A DNA stretch of 64,000 nucleotides from Hungatella hathewayi. GTDB taxonomy: Bacteria > Bacillota > Clostridia > Lachnospirales > Lachnospiraceae. The translations under genes and the position numbers were made by a program. The notes beneath the pieces were generated by a model. That model saw only the letters and a program-made list of their open reading frames with translations, was not told the origin of the DNA and searched no databases. Below, piece after piece: positions 27,550 to 35,645 of this stretch (the first letter of the stretch is position 1; every line of letters starts with the position of its first letter). The DNA is taken from assembly GCA_025149285.1 (NCBI GenBank), contig CP102274.1:3498001-3562000 (forward strand), written 5' to 3'.

Positions 27550-27626
27550 CAAAAAGATAGACAGAGAAAAAGAACTTTTTCGCGCTGCTAAAGCGATGAA
27601 AAGTTCTTTTTCTCTGTCTATCTTTT
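27550..27626. terminator. Very long bidirectional hairpin after yjjW
   Basis: A perfect 29-bp inverted repeat: 27550-27578 (AAAAAGATAGACAGAGAAAA..., ending in AACTTTT) pairs with 27598-27626, with a 19-nt loop that itself has a short CGC/GCG stem. T-runs flank both outer ends. It lies 17 bp past the yjjW stop and isolates it from the Crp/Fnr operon promoter region. Confidence 0.8.
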
Positions 27627-27643
27627 TTCTGTTTGCTCTTTTT

Positions 27644-28474
27644 CTATGTAAGCACGATGTTCGTATATCCCAGTTCCCCAGCCCATGAAGCCAGTTCCCG
27701 CATCAGCCCGTCTTCCGGCCGTGATGCCCCGCTCAGCCTGCCTCTGACACCAAAAGGACGGAACTTAATCAGCTTGACTCTGACCGTAATCGGGCTTCCC
27801 AGGAGACCCGCAATCCCTAGCAGTACGTCTTCATAATCACTTTCTCCAGGAAGACAGACAATGCGTATCTCTTCCAGTTTACGTTTTCTCCAGAGAAACT
27901 CCAGATTCTTTCGTACAACGGCATTATCCGCTCCCGTCAGTCTCCGGTAAACACATGGATCCCAGCTTTTCACATCCAGCATCACACCCTCGCAGAGATC
28001 CAGCAGTTCCGGACAGGAGGAAAAATCCACCATCCCGTTGCTGTCGATCAAACAGGAGAGTCCGGCTTTTCTGCAAAGGCCAAACAGTTCTTTCAAGAAC
28101 TCCGGATAAAGGCAGCATTCCCCACCGGATACCGTAATTCCGCGGATAAACGGCATATTGAGGGACACCTTACAAAACACTTCCTCCGCACTCATTTCCC
28201 TGACTTTAGGAGAGGCAAAAGACGGACATACGGCTATGCAGCGATCGCAGGAGATACACTTGTCCTCATCCCACACCACAGTTTCACCGTTCAGCTTCAG
28301 CGCTCCTGCGGGGCAGCCGTCCACGCAGACTCCGCAGCCTGTGCACAGGTTTTGTGTTTCCGGGTTATGGCAGTATGCACAGGAAATGTTACAGCCCTGA
28401 AGAAACACGGCAGTCCGGTTTCCCGGGCCGTCCACCACGCTGACCGGGATGATCTTATTGACCGGAGCTTTCAC
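27644..28474 (-). CDS. yjjW: YjjW-family glycyl radical enzyme activase (radical SAM)
   Basis: A 276-residue radical SAM activase. The cluster motif is C28-x3-C32-x2-C35 (CNISCAYC). Two ferredoxin-type clusters follow, C44/C47/C50/C54 and C73/C76/C79/C83, which are typical of glycyl radical activases but not of PflA. TVSGGECCLYPEF is the SAM-binding GGE region. It installs the glycyl radical on its partner YjjI. Its ATG overlaps the yjjI stop (28471-28474), so they are translationally coupled. The gene ends just before the long hairpin. Oxygen-sensitive chemistry fits a strict anaerobe. Confidence 0.92.
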   Translation of the reverse strand: MKAPVNKIIPVSVVDGPGNRTAVFLQGCNISCAYCHNPETQNLCTGCGVCVDGCPAGALKLNGETVVWDEDKCISCDRCIAVCPSFASPKVREMSAEEVFCKVSLNMPFIRGITVSGGECCLYPEFLKELFGLCRKAGLSCLIDSNGMVDFSSCPELLDLCEGVMLDVKSWDPCVYRRLTGADNAVVRKNLEFLWRKRKLEEIRIVCLPGESDYEDVLLGIAGLLGSPITVRVKLIKFRPFGVRGRLSGASRPEDGLMRELASWAGELGYTNIVLT

Positions 28475-29973
28475 GCCATACGCTCCTTTCGCAGCTCTAA
28501 ATGATTGGTGTCGTAATTCTTACTGCCAAGCACGGTTGTATTCTGAAGAACTACATCGTGATTCCTGTATTTTTCCATCTCACTGCGCTTAACAAGGAAG
28601 CCGGTAATCCGGACCAGATCACTGTCTGACGCATAAAAGCTCATATATTTAACTCCCAATTGAAAGGATCCCTTCACAATATCCACTAATGCCCCAGGAT
28701 TATTCCTGGCCGTGACGGCAAATGGGAAGATATCACCCACTCCCGTCGGAAAGTATTCATGGAATCTTGCGCTGTGACGCAGATGGTCCAGCAGGTTCTC
28801 CGGCTCATCTCCCACCGGAATGCGCACGCCGGAGGTGATCCCCTTGTCACTGTCTAATCCTACCTGAGCATGAAGCAGGTAATGTCCCCGGCCAATCTCT
28901 GAATAAACAGCCGGAAAATCTGCCACGAATTTCTGTATGATCTCCATGATCTGCACTCCCAGATCATCCGACTCAGCACTGTGTCCGTACCGTTTCCCCG
29001 TATCGGCCATCAGAGCGTTGACGCATTCCGCCAGCCCTGTCACGCCGAACATTCCCACGAACTTCTCCCGTTCAATCAGTCCCTCCCGCACCAGAAAAGA
29101 TGACTCAAAGAAGCCGGAGCGCTCCACAAGAAACTTCACCCGCTCATTCATATAATTACCCACTGCATTTAAACAGTCAGGAAGAAGCTCTTTTAAAAAG
29201 TGCTCTGTGGATTTTGCGCTCTTTACCAGCTCAGTCAGCGTAATCCTCGACAGCGTATAGGCTCCGCCTCCCACCGGCAGGATATTGTAGCAGCTGGAGA
29301 TTCCGTATTCACAGGGATAGGTGGTTCGGTTATCCGCATCGTTACAGATCGCCGGATTGGCACAGTACAGGGATGTGGAAACGGCCAGCTCTGCATACTC
29401 ATCCGGAGTAACATCCGGATCGTATTTCAAGGTTAAATTAGGAACAGCATTCTGAAGTTCCTTTTCCAGTTCCAGGATTATCCGTCCCGTTCTCGTCGGC
29501 TTCGCCCCCAGATTGCCATGGCAGAAGCTGTCTGTAATCGTCCTGTCCAGATAGATCAAAAACAGCCTTATTTTTTCCTTCACTTCATCATCTGCCAGCC
29601 CCGTAGTAAACGGTTCGATCATAGTGTCCAGTTCTCCCAGATACACGGGAAATCCTGTGATGGAAGGTACGTGATGATAAAGAATTTCCAGGCCTGTAAG
29701 GAGCTCATCCAGCGTCTTCGGAGGCTCGATCCGCAAAAACTTGCTTCCCTGTCTTACAAACTTCTTATAGTCCGGCATGATATACCTTGGACGATAGGGT
29801 GCGTGTCCCTCAAATAAATCGTTTAATGCTCCTGTCTCAAAATACGCTCTGGTCTTCGGCGGAATGTCCAGTACTTCGAGGCTGTCTTCCGCTTCCCTAG
29901 CCAGTGAAAATACTTTCTGTTCATACGTTAATTCTTTGGATGTAAGCACATCCAGCACACGGTTCTGTTCCAT
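28471..29973 (-). CDS. yjjI: YjjI-family glycyl radical enzyme
   Basis: A 500-residue protein of the YjjI group (DUF3029), much shorter than PFL-like enzymes. The C-terminal RITGF, with the likely radical G458, matches the glycyl radical motif, and GISSCYNILPVGGG near residue 235-250 holds a candidate active-site Cys. The reaction is unknown. The start at 29973 is chosen for AAAGGA 9 bp upstream; a frame extension to 30021 adds MERLKTVKSFKKGQDH and begins close to the predicted start site near 30030, leaving no room for a ribosome site. In E. coli yjjW-yjjI lie directly before deoCABD; here they lie beside deoC, pdp and cdd under the same operator type, so a role in deoxynucleoside breakdown is inferred. 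Confidence 0.9.
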   Translation of the reverse strand: MEQNRVLDVLTSKELTYEQKVFSLAREAEDSLEVLDIPPKTRAYFETGALNDLFEGHAPYRPRYIMPDYKKFVRQGSKFLRIEPPKTLDELLTGLEILYHHVPSITGFPVYLGELDTMIEPFTTGLADDEVKEKIRLFLIYLDRTITDSFCHGNLGAKPTRTGRIILELEKELQNAVPNLTLKYDPDVTPDEYAELAVSTSLYCANPAICNDADNRTTYPCEYGISSCYNILPVGGGAYTLSRITLTELVKSAKSTEHFLKELLPDCLNAVGNYMNERVKFLVERSGFFESSFLVREGLIEREKFVGMFGVTGLAECVNALMADTGKRYGHSAESDDLGVQIMEIIQKFVADFPAVYSEIGRGHYLLHAQVGLDSDKGITSGVRIPVGDEPENLLDHLRHSARFHEYFPTGVGDIFPFAVTARNNPGALVDIVKGSFQLGVKYMSFYASDSDLVRITGFLVKRSEMEKYRNHDVVLQNTTVLGSKNYDTNHLELRKERMA

Positions 29974-30036
29974 ATGATCCTGTCCTTTCTTAAAACTTTT
30001 GACTGTTTTCAAACGTTCCATTGATTTGATAGGATC

Positions 30037-30042
30037 ATTATA
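30037..30042 (-). promoter_or_regulatory. -10 element of yjjI-yjjW
   Basis: TGA-TATAAT on the minus strand with no consensus -35. The predicted start is near 30030, placing the operator at 30064-30079 at about -41.5. Confidence 0.6.
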
Positions 30043-30063
30043 TCATCGCCAAACCGGCAGTAC

Positions 30064-30079
30064 TATGACAGCTGTCACA
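30064..30079. promoter_or_regulatory. Palindromic operator candidate upstream of yjjI
   Basis: TATGACA-GC-TGTCACA, the same pattern as 27452-27467 with only the two central bases changed. Its position overlapping the -35 region matches class II activation by Crp/Fnr proteins. Confidence 0.7.
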
Positions 30080-30101
30080 ATATAAGAGTTTCCGCCCTCC
30101 C

Positions 30102-30791
30102 CTATTCTTCCGTCACCAGAAGTCTTTCCTCCTCCTCACGCACGAACAGTGCTCTGTGATTTCTGTCAAATTCCGTGATATGGCGGATAAAGAATTTGGA
30201 AATACCGCCTACCAGAAACGCAGCCGCCACAGTGCCTTCCCGGATTCCTTCCACATGACCCAGACAGAAAACTGAAAGGAGAATGGCTGCAAGCACAAGA
30301 CTGAGATCAAAGCACGTCTTTACAAGACCGAAATCCCAGCCTTTCCTGCGTGATATCGCGCGGACAAGCCCCTCTCCCGGAAGAATCAGCACATCCGGCA
30401 CCACTTCCAAAGCCACGCCCAGCCCCAGCGCTGCACAGCCGGCGAGAAGCAAAAGGACCTTCTGCAGATAGAACACCGGTGTCCAGAATGACAAAACCCA
30501 CATCCAGCCGTCAATGCAGGCGGAAAAGATCAGTGTTGCCGGAAGCTGGAGCAGCTGAATCTTTTTAAAGCCGCGTCCCAGAACGAGACATTCAAGCAGA
30601 AACAGCGTACTGTTCACCGCCAGTACAAAAGCACCCAGGCTGTAAGGAAAGATAAACGTCAGGACATAAGACGGACTCGTGATCGGAGACGTCCCAAGCT
30701 CCGCCTTTGTAATCATGCTGATCCCTAAAGCGGCCACAATCATTCCATACAAAAACATCCGGTACTTTTTCATTATCACGTGATGATCCAT
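30102..30791 (-). CDS. YczE/YyaS-like integral membrane protein
   Basis: A 229-residue membrane protein with about five or six hydrophobic helices. It resembles the YczE/YyaS/YitT-like group (DUF6198): GISMITKAELGTSPITSPSYVL near the N-terminus and PGEGLVRAISRRKGWDFGLVKTCFD in the middle are the conserved parts. Function is unknown for the family; some are suggested to be transporters. The start at 30791 has AGGAG about 10 bp upstream; an internal ATG at 30773 has none. Its own promoter is at 30845-30873, so it is separate from the nitroreductase operon upstream. The C-terminus is charged and cytoplasmic. Confidence 0.8.
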   Translation of the reverse strand: MDHHVIMKKYRMFLYGMIVAALGISMITKAELGTSPITSPSYVLTFIFPYSLGAFVLAVNSTLFLLECLVLGRGFKKIQLLQLPATLIFSACIDGWMWVLSFWTPVFYLQKVLLLLAGCAALGLGVALEVVPDVLILPGEGLVRAISRRKGWDFGLVKTCFDLSLVLAAILLSVFCLGHVEGIREGTVAAAFLVGGISKFFIRHITEFDRNHRALFVREEEERLLVTEE

Positions 30792-30844
30792 GCGCGCATT
30801 TCTCCTAAAAATTATTTTTATCTTCTAAATTTTTTTGTTATTTT

Positions 30845-30873
30845 ATCATAACATGAAAAAATGCACACTTCAA
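30845..30873 (-). promoter_or_regulatory. Promoter of the YczE-like gene
   Basis: On the minus strand TTGAAG, 17 bp, then TATGAT. The surrounding 30792-30948 region is AT-rich and carries near-repeats of AAAATAATTT(TT)AGGAGA at both ends. Confidence 0.55.
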
Positions 30874-30948
30874 TGGACATTGTAGCCCAACATCCATATA
30901 AAAAATCATCACATTGCACAAAAATATTTTAGATCTCCTAAATTATTT

Positions 30949-31467
30949 TTAGATTCGTATCACAGTTCCTTCTTTTCTGGGCTTTGCCTCGGGATATTCA
31001 CAGCTCCTGTATCCAAGTATACAGTGGCCGATTCCCTCGTAATCTCCGTGAATCCCCCATTCCTCCAGGAGTGCTTTTCCCTCCGGGCTGTCAAATTCCT
31101 CCTTTGCCCGGTGAATCCAGCAGGAATCGATTCCCAGCGAATGTGCTGCCGTCATCAGGTTCCCCATAGCCAGTGATCCGTCATACAGACAGGTGGGGAC
31201 ACTTCGGTCCGCCAGAACCACGATTACGGCCGGAGCACCGTAAAACGGATCGGAATCGGTTCCCATGATCGCGGCATTCATCCTGGACAGCCTGTCACGC
31301 ACCTCCTTCTTCTCCACTGCCACAAAGACAACCGGCTGTCTTCCCATGCCTGAAGGAGCATACGTTCCAGCCTTTAAGATCAGTTCCATCGCCTCCTCCG
31401 GGATGGCCTTCTCCGTGTAGGCACGGACGCTTCTTCTGTCGATCAGATTATTAATTGTTTCATTCAT
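30949..31467 (-). CDS. Nitroreductase family protein
   Basis: A 172-residue flavin-dependent nitroreductase-fold protein. The N-terminal RRSVRAYTEKAIPEEAMELIL and APSGMGRQPV are the FMN-binding segments, and GIDSCWIHRAKEEF and GYRSCEYPEAKPRK the rest of the family pattern. It lacks a ferredoxin domain. These enzymes use NAD(P)H to reduce nitro groups, quinones or flavins. It lies 17 bp past the LuxC-like gene and is the last of a six-gene run. In lux systems a flavin reductase supplies FMNH2, but no luxAB is present here, so its role is open. Confidence 0.88.
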   Translation of the reverse strand: MNETINNLIDRRSVRAYTEKAIPEEAMELILKAGTYAPSGMGRQPVVFVAVEKKEVRDRLSRMNAAIMGTDSDPFYGAPAVIVVLADRSVPTCLYDGSLAMGNLMTAAHSLGIDSCWIHRAKEEFDSPEGKALLEEWGIHGDYEGIGHCILGYRSCEYPEAKPRKEGTVIRI

Positions 31468-31484
31468 ATCTTATCCTCCTTGTC

Positions 31485-32687
31485 TTAACGCCGGATGTCG
31501 GCCGCAATGATCCTGGAATACCGGATCAGCGGATACTCTCCGTCGTGGCTGTCAAAATACACTTCTGAATCCGGTTCCCGTCCTGTCAGAATCCGGTTGA
31601 CTCCTGCCCTGACCAGTATCCGGACCATCTCCTGCTCTTCTTCCTCCAGGCAGACCAGCCTCGCGGTCTGGAGCTTTCCCCTGTCTTTTCTCAGGATTTC
31701 CACGAGTCTCTCCCGGTTCACCGGCTTCACCCAGCAGCTTCCATACATCAGTGACAGCTGAAGCTTCGGATCTTCCGCCAGGGTAACACTGACCCCGTCG
31801 CCCCGGAACATGTGCTCTCCTGTCATGGCAGTCTCCAGTTCCTTCCGGTACATCCGGATGGTACTTAAACCACGGAATCCGGCTTCTTTATTCCCATATT
31901 TCTCACAGGAATATTCCAGCAGTTTCAGGAAGCGGCGGCAGAATTCCTCGGCCTCCCTTCCTTCCGCCTCCACATAGATCCCCTGGCAGGAGCTGCACAG
32001 CAGCTGATTTGTCCGGATCATGTGATCTGCGATTGCCTGAAGCGCTTCCTCACGTTCCGTACACGCCCTGGTGACGCAGGCAAAGCTGATCCGGTGCCCC
32101 CACTCGATCAGCTTTGTCCCCGCAGGCGCCAGACTCCGGATTCCCCGGACAGCATCGTCGCCGCCCCACGTGCATACACCGTCGGAAAGCGTTAAAAGCT
32201 TCAAAATCCGCTCCCTGTCTCCGGAGGGTATCCGGAAGGTGTAGATATAGTCTGCCAGCACAGGTTCGATACGAATCAGTTCCCGGAGCAGGAATACCGA
32301 GAGGCCGTCGTCCTCAGACGAGAGCTTCAGCAGATTGATATTGCCGGCCAGGAGCCCCTCCAGCACGCTGTACGCTCCGATACCGGTCATATTGCCGGCA
32401 GTCACATGCATAAGGACGCCCAGAGGCATGAGAAACTGATTCTGAAAACCGGAAAGCTCTGTTTCCACCCGTTTCTTTAACGCATCTGCTCTGAGTAACG
32501 AGGCTGCCCTTGATATCATTTCTCCCGTCAGAAGCTTCTCCATTCCGTATTCCCGAATCTTCTCATCATAGGCGCCGCCATTTAAAAGCTCCGAGAAGCG
32601 GCTGCAGGCTTCGATAACCACAGTTCTGGAAAGAGGGGGCTGTTCCAGCAGGGCTGTTGTCTTTTGTTCCAGTTCATCGTAACGCAC
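31485..32687 (-). CDS. LuxC-like acyl-CoA/acyl-protein reductase
   Basis: A 400-residue member of the LuxC family (aldehyde dehydrogenase fold). HVTAGNMTGIGAYSVLEGLL holds the nucleotide-binding turn, and the catalytic cysteine is probably C231 in NQLLCSSCQ, matching the CSxPQ-type motif of LuxC (here the Pro is Cys). In lux systems LuxC reduces activated fatty acyl groups to aldehydes with NADPH. The start codon is GTG, 14 bp inside the LuxE-like gene end, and is therefore coupled to it. No luxAB or luxD gene is present. The acyl substrate is unknown. Confidence 0.87.
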   Translation of the reverse strand: MRYDELEQKTTALLEQPPLSRTVVIEACSRFSELLNGGAYDEKIREYGMEKLLTGEMISRAASLLRADALKKRVETELSGFQNQFLMPLGVLMHVTAGNMTGIGAYSVLEGLLAGNINLLKLSSEDDGLSVFLLRELIRIEPVLADYIYTFRIPSGDRERILKLLTLSDGVCTWGGDDAVRGIRSLAPAGTKLIEWGHRISFACVTRACTEREEALQAIADHMIRTNQLLCSSCQGIYVEAEGREAEEFCRRFLKLLEYSCEKYGNKEAGFRGLSTIRMYRKELETAMTGEHMFRGDGVSVTLAEDPKLQLSLMYGSCWVKPVNRERLVEILRKDRGKLQTARLVCLEEEEQEMVRILVRAGVNRILTGREPDSEVYFDSHDGEYPLIRYSRIIAADIRR

Positions 32688-33807
32688 TCCGTCCAGCCTC
32701 CTTTAACACTTCTTCCGCTCCGGCCGCACACGTCCGGATCTCGGGGACACCGGTCCTGCCAATGATCTCCAGGTACGGTGCTTCGATTCCGCAGCCGCAC
32801 TCACAGCCGCGGTGCAGGATGCCCAGATCATCGGTCAGTATACTCACAAGAGGCATACTTTCCACCAGCGGACTGATTAAGTTCACCAGTCCGGTCGTTC
32901 CGTATCCGACCGGCTCCAGCGTATCCACGTCACGGATTACAACGCGGCTCGTCACAGGAATATGAAAATGGTGGTTCGGACAGTCACAGTATACGCCCGG
33001 ATGCTCCACCGCGCCGAAAAACTCCCGGAAATGGCTCTCCGGGATACCGAGATGCCTCTCTCCAAGCCTGTACAATTCCCGTTTGTCCACCGTCTCTTTA
33101 TAAAACTGCTTCCAGCCGCCGCCGGCCATAATCATGGAATGCTTTGGCAGACGGATAAAGATTCTGTTTCGCTCCATCTCCTTTAAAAGGAAATAGAGGT
33201 ATGCAGGAAAACCAATGATCCGGACCGGGGCATTTCCCCTTCCGTAACGCCGGAGGGCCTCCAGCAGTCCGTTAAAATCAGGACGGTATCCGTGTTTTCC
33301 TTTTCGCAGCGCATACTTCCGGCTGAGCGCAGGCGCAAACATCGTGCTGAGCCGCTGCGTCCTGCTGATCGCCGTCTGATTTTCTTTTCCTGGCGGAAAT
33401 CCCAGAATCACATAGTGCACCGGACGCACGGAAAACAGTCCATGGCGTGCAATGACTCGTCCTGCAGCGACTCCGGCAAAGAAAAGACTCTTTTTATCAA
33501 ATCCAATCCTGCTCTTTACTCCCCCGGTGCCAGAGGAGGTGGCCTTTATCACCATCGAAGCTTCCGGCACAGAATACAGATCGTGATATTTAAAAAACAA
33601 AGTCGGAATGCAGGGCACCTCCCCGGCGTTCATAACCCTTTGGCCATCGCTCCGCGAAAATCCCCGGCTCTCTAAAATCCGCCTGTAATCTTTGCATTTT
33701 AAGAGATGGCAGTCCACATTCCTGCGGACTGCCTCCATAAAAGTTCTGTCACTCGCTCTCTGATCATAGATATCCCTGCAGAAACACAGCTTCGTTCTGT
33801 AATCCAT
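32674..33807 (-). CDS. LuxE-like acyl-protein synthetase
   Basis: A 377-residue member of the LuxE acyl-protein synthetase family (adenylate-forming). The AMP-binding loop is SSGTGG at 91-96, with conserved YGTTGLVNLISP and the C-terminal CECGCG-IEAPYLEIIGRTG segment. In luminescent bacteria LuxE activates a fatty acid to acyl-AMP and passes it to its own cysteine and then to LuxC. The overlap with the LuxC-like gene suggests a two-enzyme reductase complex here too. AGGAGTAA precedes the ATG. It starts 18 bp after the diguanylate cyclase gene. Confidence 0.88.
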   Translation of the reverse strand: MDYRTKLCFCRDIYDQRASDRTFMEAVRRNVDCHLLKCKDYRRILESRGFSRSDGQRVMNAGEVPCIPTLFFKYHDLYSVPEASMVIKATSSGTGGVKSRIGFDKKSLFFAGVAAGRVIARHGLFSVRPVHYVILGFPPGKENQTAISRTQRLSTMFAPALSRKYALRKGKHGYRPDFNGLLEALRRYGRGNAPVRIIGFPAYLYFLLKEMERNRIFIRLPKHSMIMAGGGWKQFYKETVDKRELYRLGERHLGIPESHFREFFGAVEHPGVYCDCPNHHFHIPVTSRVVIRDVDTLEPVGYGTTGLVNLISPLVESMPLVSILTDDLGILHRGCECGCGIEAPYLEIIGRTGVPEIRTCAAGAEEVLKEAGRSALR

Positions 33808-33825
33808 CGCCTTACTCCTGTCGTT

Positions 33826-35622
33826 CTATTCGGTCCACTCCGGAAACCACTGGCCTTCATTCGCTATAAATCCGGCAAATACCCGCGGCTCTCCCGCAGA
33901 GTTCTGAGCCACGTGACCGCGGCAGTGAAGCTTTATCCACTGCCCCTTCCGGTTTCTCGCCCTGTATTCGACCTCATGGCTCACGGTCCGCCCGTCGCTG
34001 ACCGCCTGGTTCGATTCCCAGAACCGTTCCCAGTCTGCCGGATGGATAATGGAGCGCCAGATATCTGCGGCATTTTGAATCACCTCACCCGGAAAAGCAA
34101 ACTCTTCCACCAGCTTCCTGCTGTACCGGAAGGTATTGGTCGCCATATCGCATACGTACAGATAATCATCCGTACTCTCTACCAGCGCATCATACAGATA
34201 CTGCTGGTCGTAGTCAAACGCCTCCGGTTTTAAAAGGCGCCATTGGGCTTCGGACGCCGCCAGAACCGACTCTTTTCCCTGCCGCATATGATACTGGCGC
34301 TTCTGGTCATACATGCGCTCGTCCACTTCCCGCAGAATATCCGTCACACTCATGGTGTGCTCCGGCTTCAGTTCTAAAATTCCCGTGCAGAAGCTCAGTT
34401 CGTAAGGAATCCTGTCCTGTCTGCGCACTGCCAGCAGCCGCTCTTCCACCAGCTTAATCAGTTCATCTGCTTCCTGCTCCGTCTTTCCTGCAAACGTAAT
34501 CAGAAATTCATCTCCGCTTAAACGGCATGCAAAATCCCGTTCGGTCAAAACGCTCTTTACCATGTTGGCAATGACCCGCAGAAGGTTATCCCCCTCCCGG
34601 TGTCCGAATGTATCATTGACCTTTTTTAAGGAATTGACATCGTACATGCAGACCGTCAGAACCTCCTCCTGATGTCTGGCCATATTCAGCATCTCCGCCA
34701 GCCGGTTCTTCCCGCCTCTCCGGTTGAGAAGTCCCGTCAGCTCATCCGTGCTGGCCTCCTTCGACAGTTTTTTGGAAGCCGTAATATCCAGCGAATGCTG
34801 AAAATGAACGGTGGAGCCGTCTGTCCATTTCATCAGACTGTCGTAATTATCGTAGTAGCGGCCCGTCACAGTATTGTATTCTTCCCAACGTCTGTATACG
34901 CCCTCTTCCCCTGACTCCGTAAGCCTCGTAACAGGACAGCCCGGGCATCTGCCTTTGATTCCCTTCTGGAGAACCTGCCAGCAGACCTTTCCCACCGGAT
35001 TCTCAAGGCCGAATGCCTCCTGCATGGTTTTATTCATGAACAGAATCTGGTCCGTGTGAATATCCGTCACATATAAGTTCGCCTGCATGCGCCCCATCAT
35101 GGTATTATATACCCAGTTCTGCAGCATATAGTCTTCATACAGATTCTTGTTTGCAAATGTCACCGCGATAATCGACAGCAGGAACCGGAGAACAGGCAGC
35201 TCCTTATCCGTCCAGTCGCCCTCCTCGGCCCTTTTCCCGAATACTGCAAATCCTACAAACCGTATATGATTGCAGATCGGCAGAATCGTCAGATAACCGC
35301 CCGGCACGGTGTAAGGTGTGAGTGCCTGGCAAAAGTCCTTCAGTTCCCCGCAGGACAGCTTTTCTCTCTTATTCCAGCTTTCCACCAGCCGCGGAAGCCA
35401 CTGCCTCATGACTGCCTCCACACCGTTCTCCCCATCATTTCCGGCTTTCCAGGAACCAGATTCCTTGTAACGCATCTGATTGTCCAGACGAACCAGGAGT
35501 ACCGAATCGGCGCTCATCAGATGATTGATATAATCAGCCAGATTCTCTGCTGTTTCCTGTACGGTATTTGCATCCATCAAAAGCGTCTGAACAGAAAGTT
35601 CAGGCCGGTAAAACACGTCCAT
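33826..35622 (-). CDS. PAS/GGDEF signalling protein, probable diguanylate cyclase
   Basis: A 598-residue soluble protein. Order: an N-terminal GAF-like domain (about 20-165), a PAS domain (about 175-285) with a CPGCP cysteine pair, a GGDEF domain (about 290-450), and a C-terminal PAS (about 465-590). The active site reads SGDEF at 369-373, a variant that can be active. The inhibitory I-site RxxD is absent (TERD at the position), so product inhibition is not expected. A PAS after the GGDEF is uncommon. It may make cyclic di-GMP in response to a cytoplasmic ligand. It is the third gene of the six-gene operon. Confidence 0.85.
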   Translation of the reverse strand: MDVFYRPELSVQTLLMDANTVQETAENLADYINHLMSADSVLLVRLDNQMRYKESGSWKAGNDGENGVEAVMRQWLPRLVESWNKREKLSCGELKDFCQALTPYTVPGGYLTILPICNHIRFVGFAVFGKRAEEGDWTDKELPVLRFLLSIIAVTFANKNLYEDYMLQNWVYNTMMGRMQANLYVTDIHTDQILFMNKTMQEAFGLENPVGKVCWQVLQKGIKGRCPGCPVTRLTESGEEGVYRRWEEYNTVTGRYYDNYDSLMKWTDGSTVHFQHSLDITASKKLSKEASTDELTGLLNRRGGKNRLAEMLNMARHQEEVLTVCMYDVNSLKKVNDTFGHREGDNLLRVIANMVKSVLTERDFACRLSGDEFLITFAGKTEQEADELIKLVEERLLAVRRQDRIPYELSFCTGILELKPEHTMSVTDILREVDERMYDQKRQYHMRQGKESVLAASEAQWRLLKPEAFDYDQQYLYDALVESTDDYLYVCDMATNTFRYSRKLVEEFAFPGEVIQNAADIWRSIIHPADWERFWESNQAVSDGRTVSHEVEYRARNRKGQWIKLHCRGHVAQNSAGEPRVFAGFIANEGQWFPEWTE

Positions 35623-35645
35623 GGGATCATCCCCCCTTTCCGGAA

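Noticed and set aside
27644-28474. Anaerobic sulfatase maturase (anSME) for the two sulfatases
   Set aside because: The radical SAM protein has the CxxxCxxC and ferredoxin pattern of glycyl radical activases and overlaps yjjI, so it is YjjW and not anSME.
30949-33807. Complete bioluminescence operon
   Set aside because: LuxC-like and LuxE-like genes are present, but luxA, luxB and luxD are absent, so light production is not supported.
33706-34233. Plus-strand frame over the GGDEF and LuxE genes
   Set aside because: Antisense to two recognised coding regions with no promoter or ribosome site.
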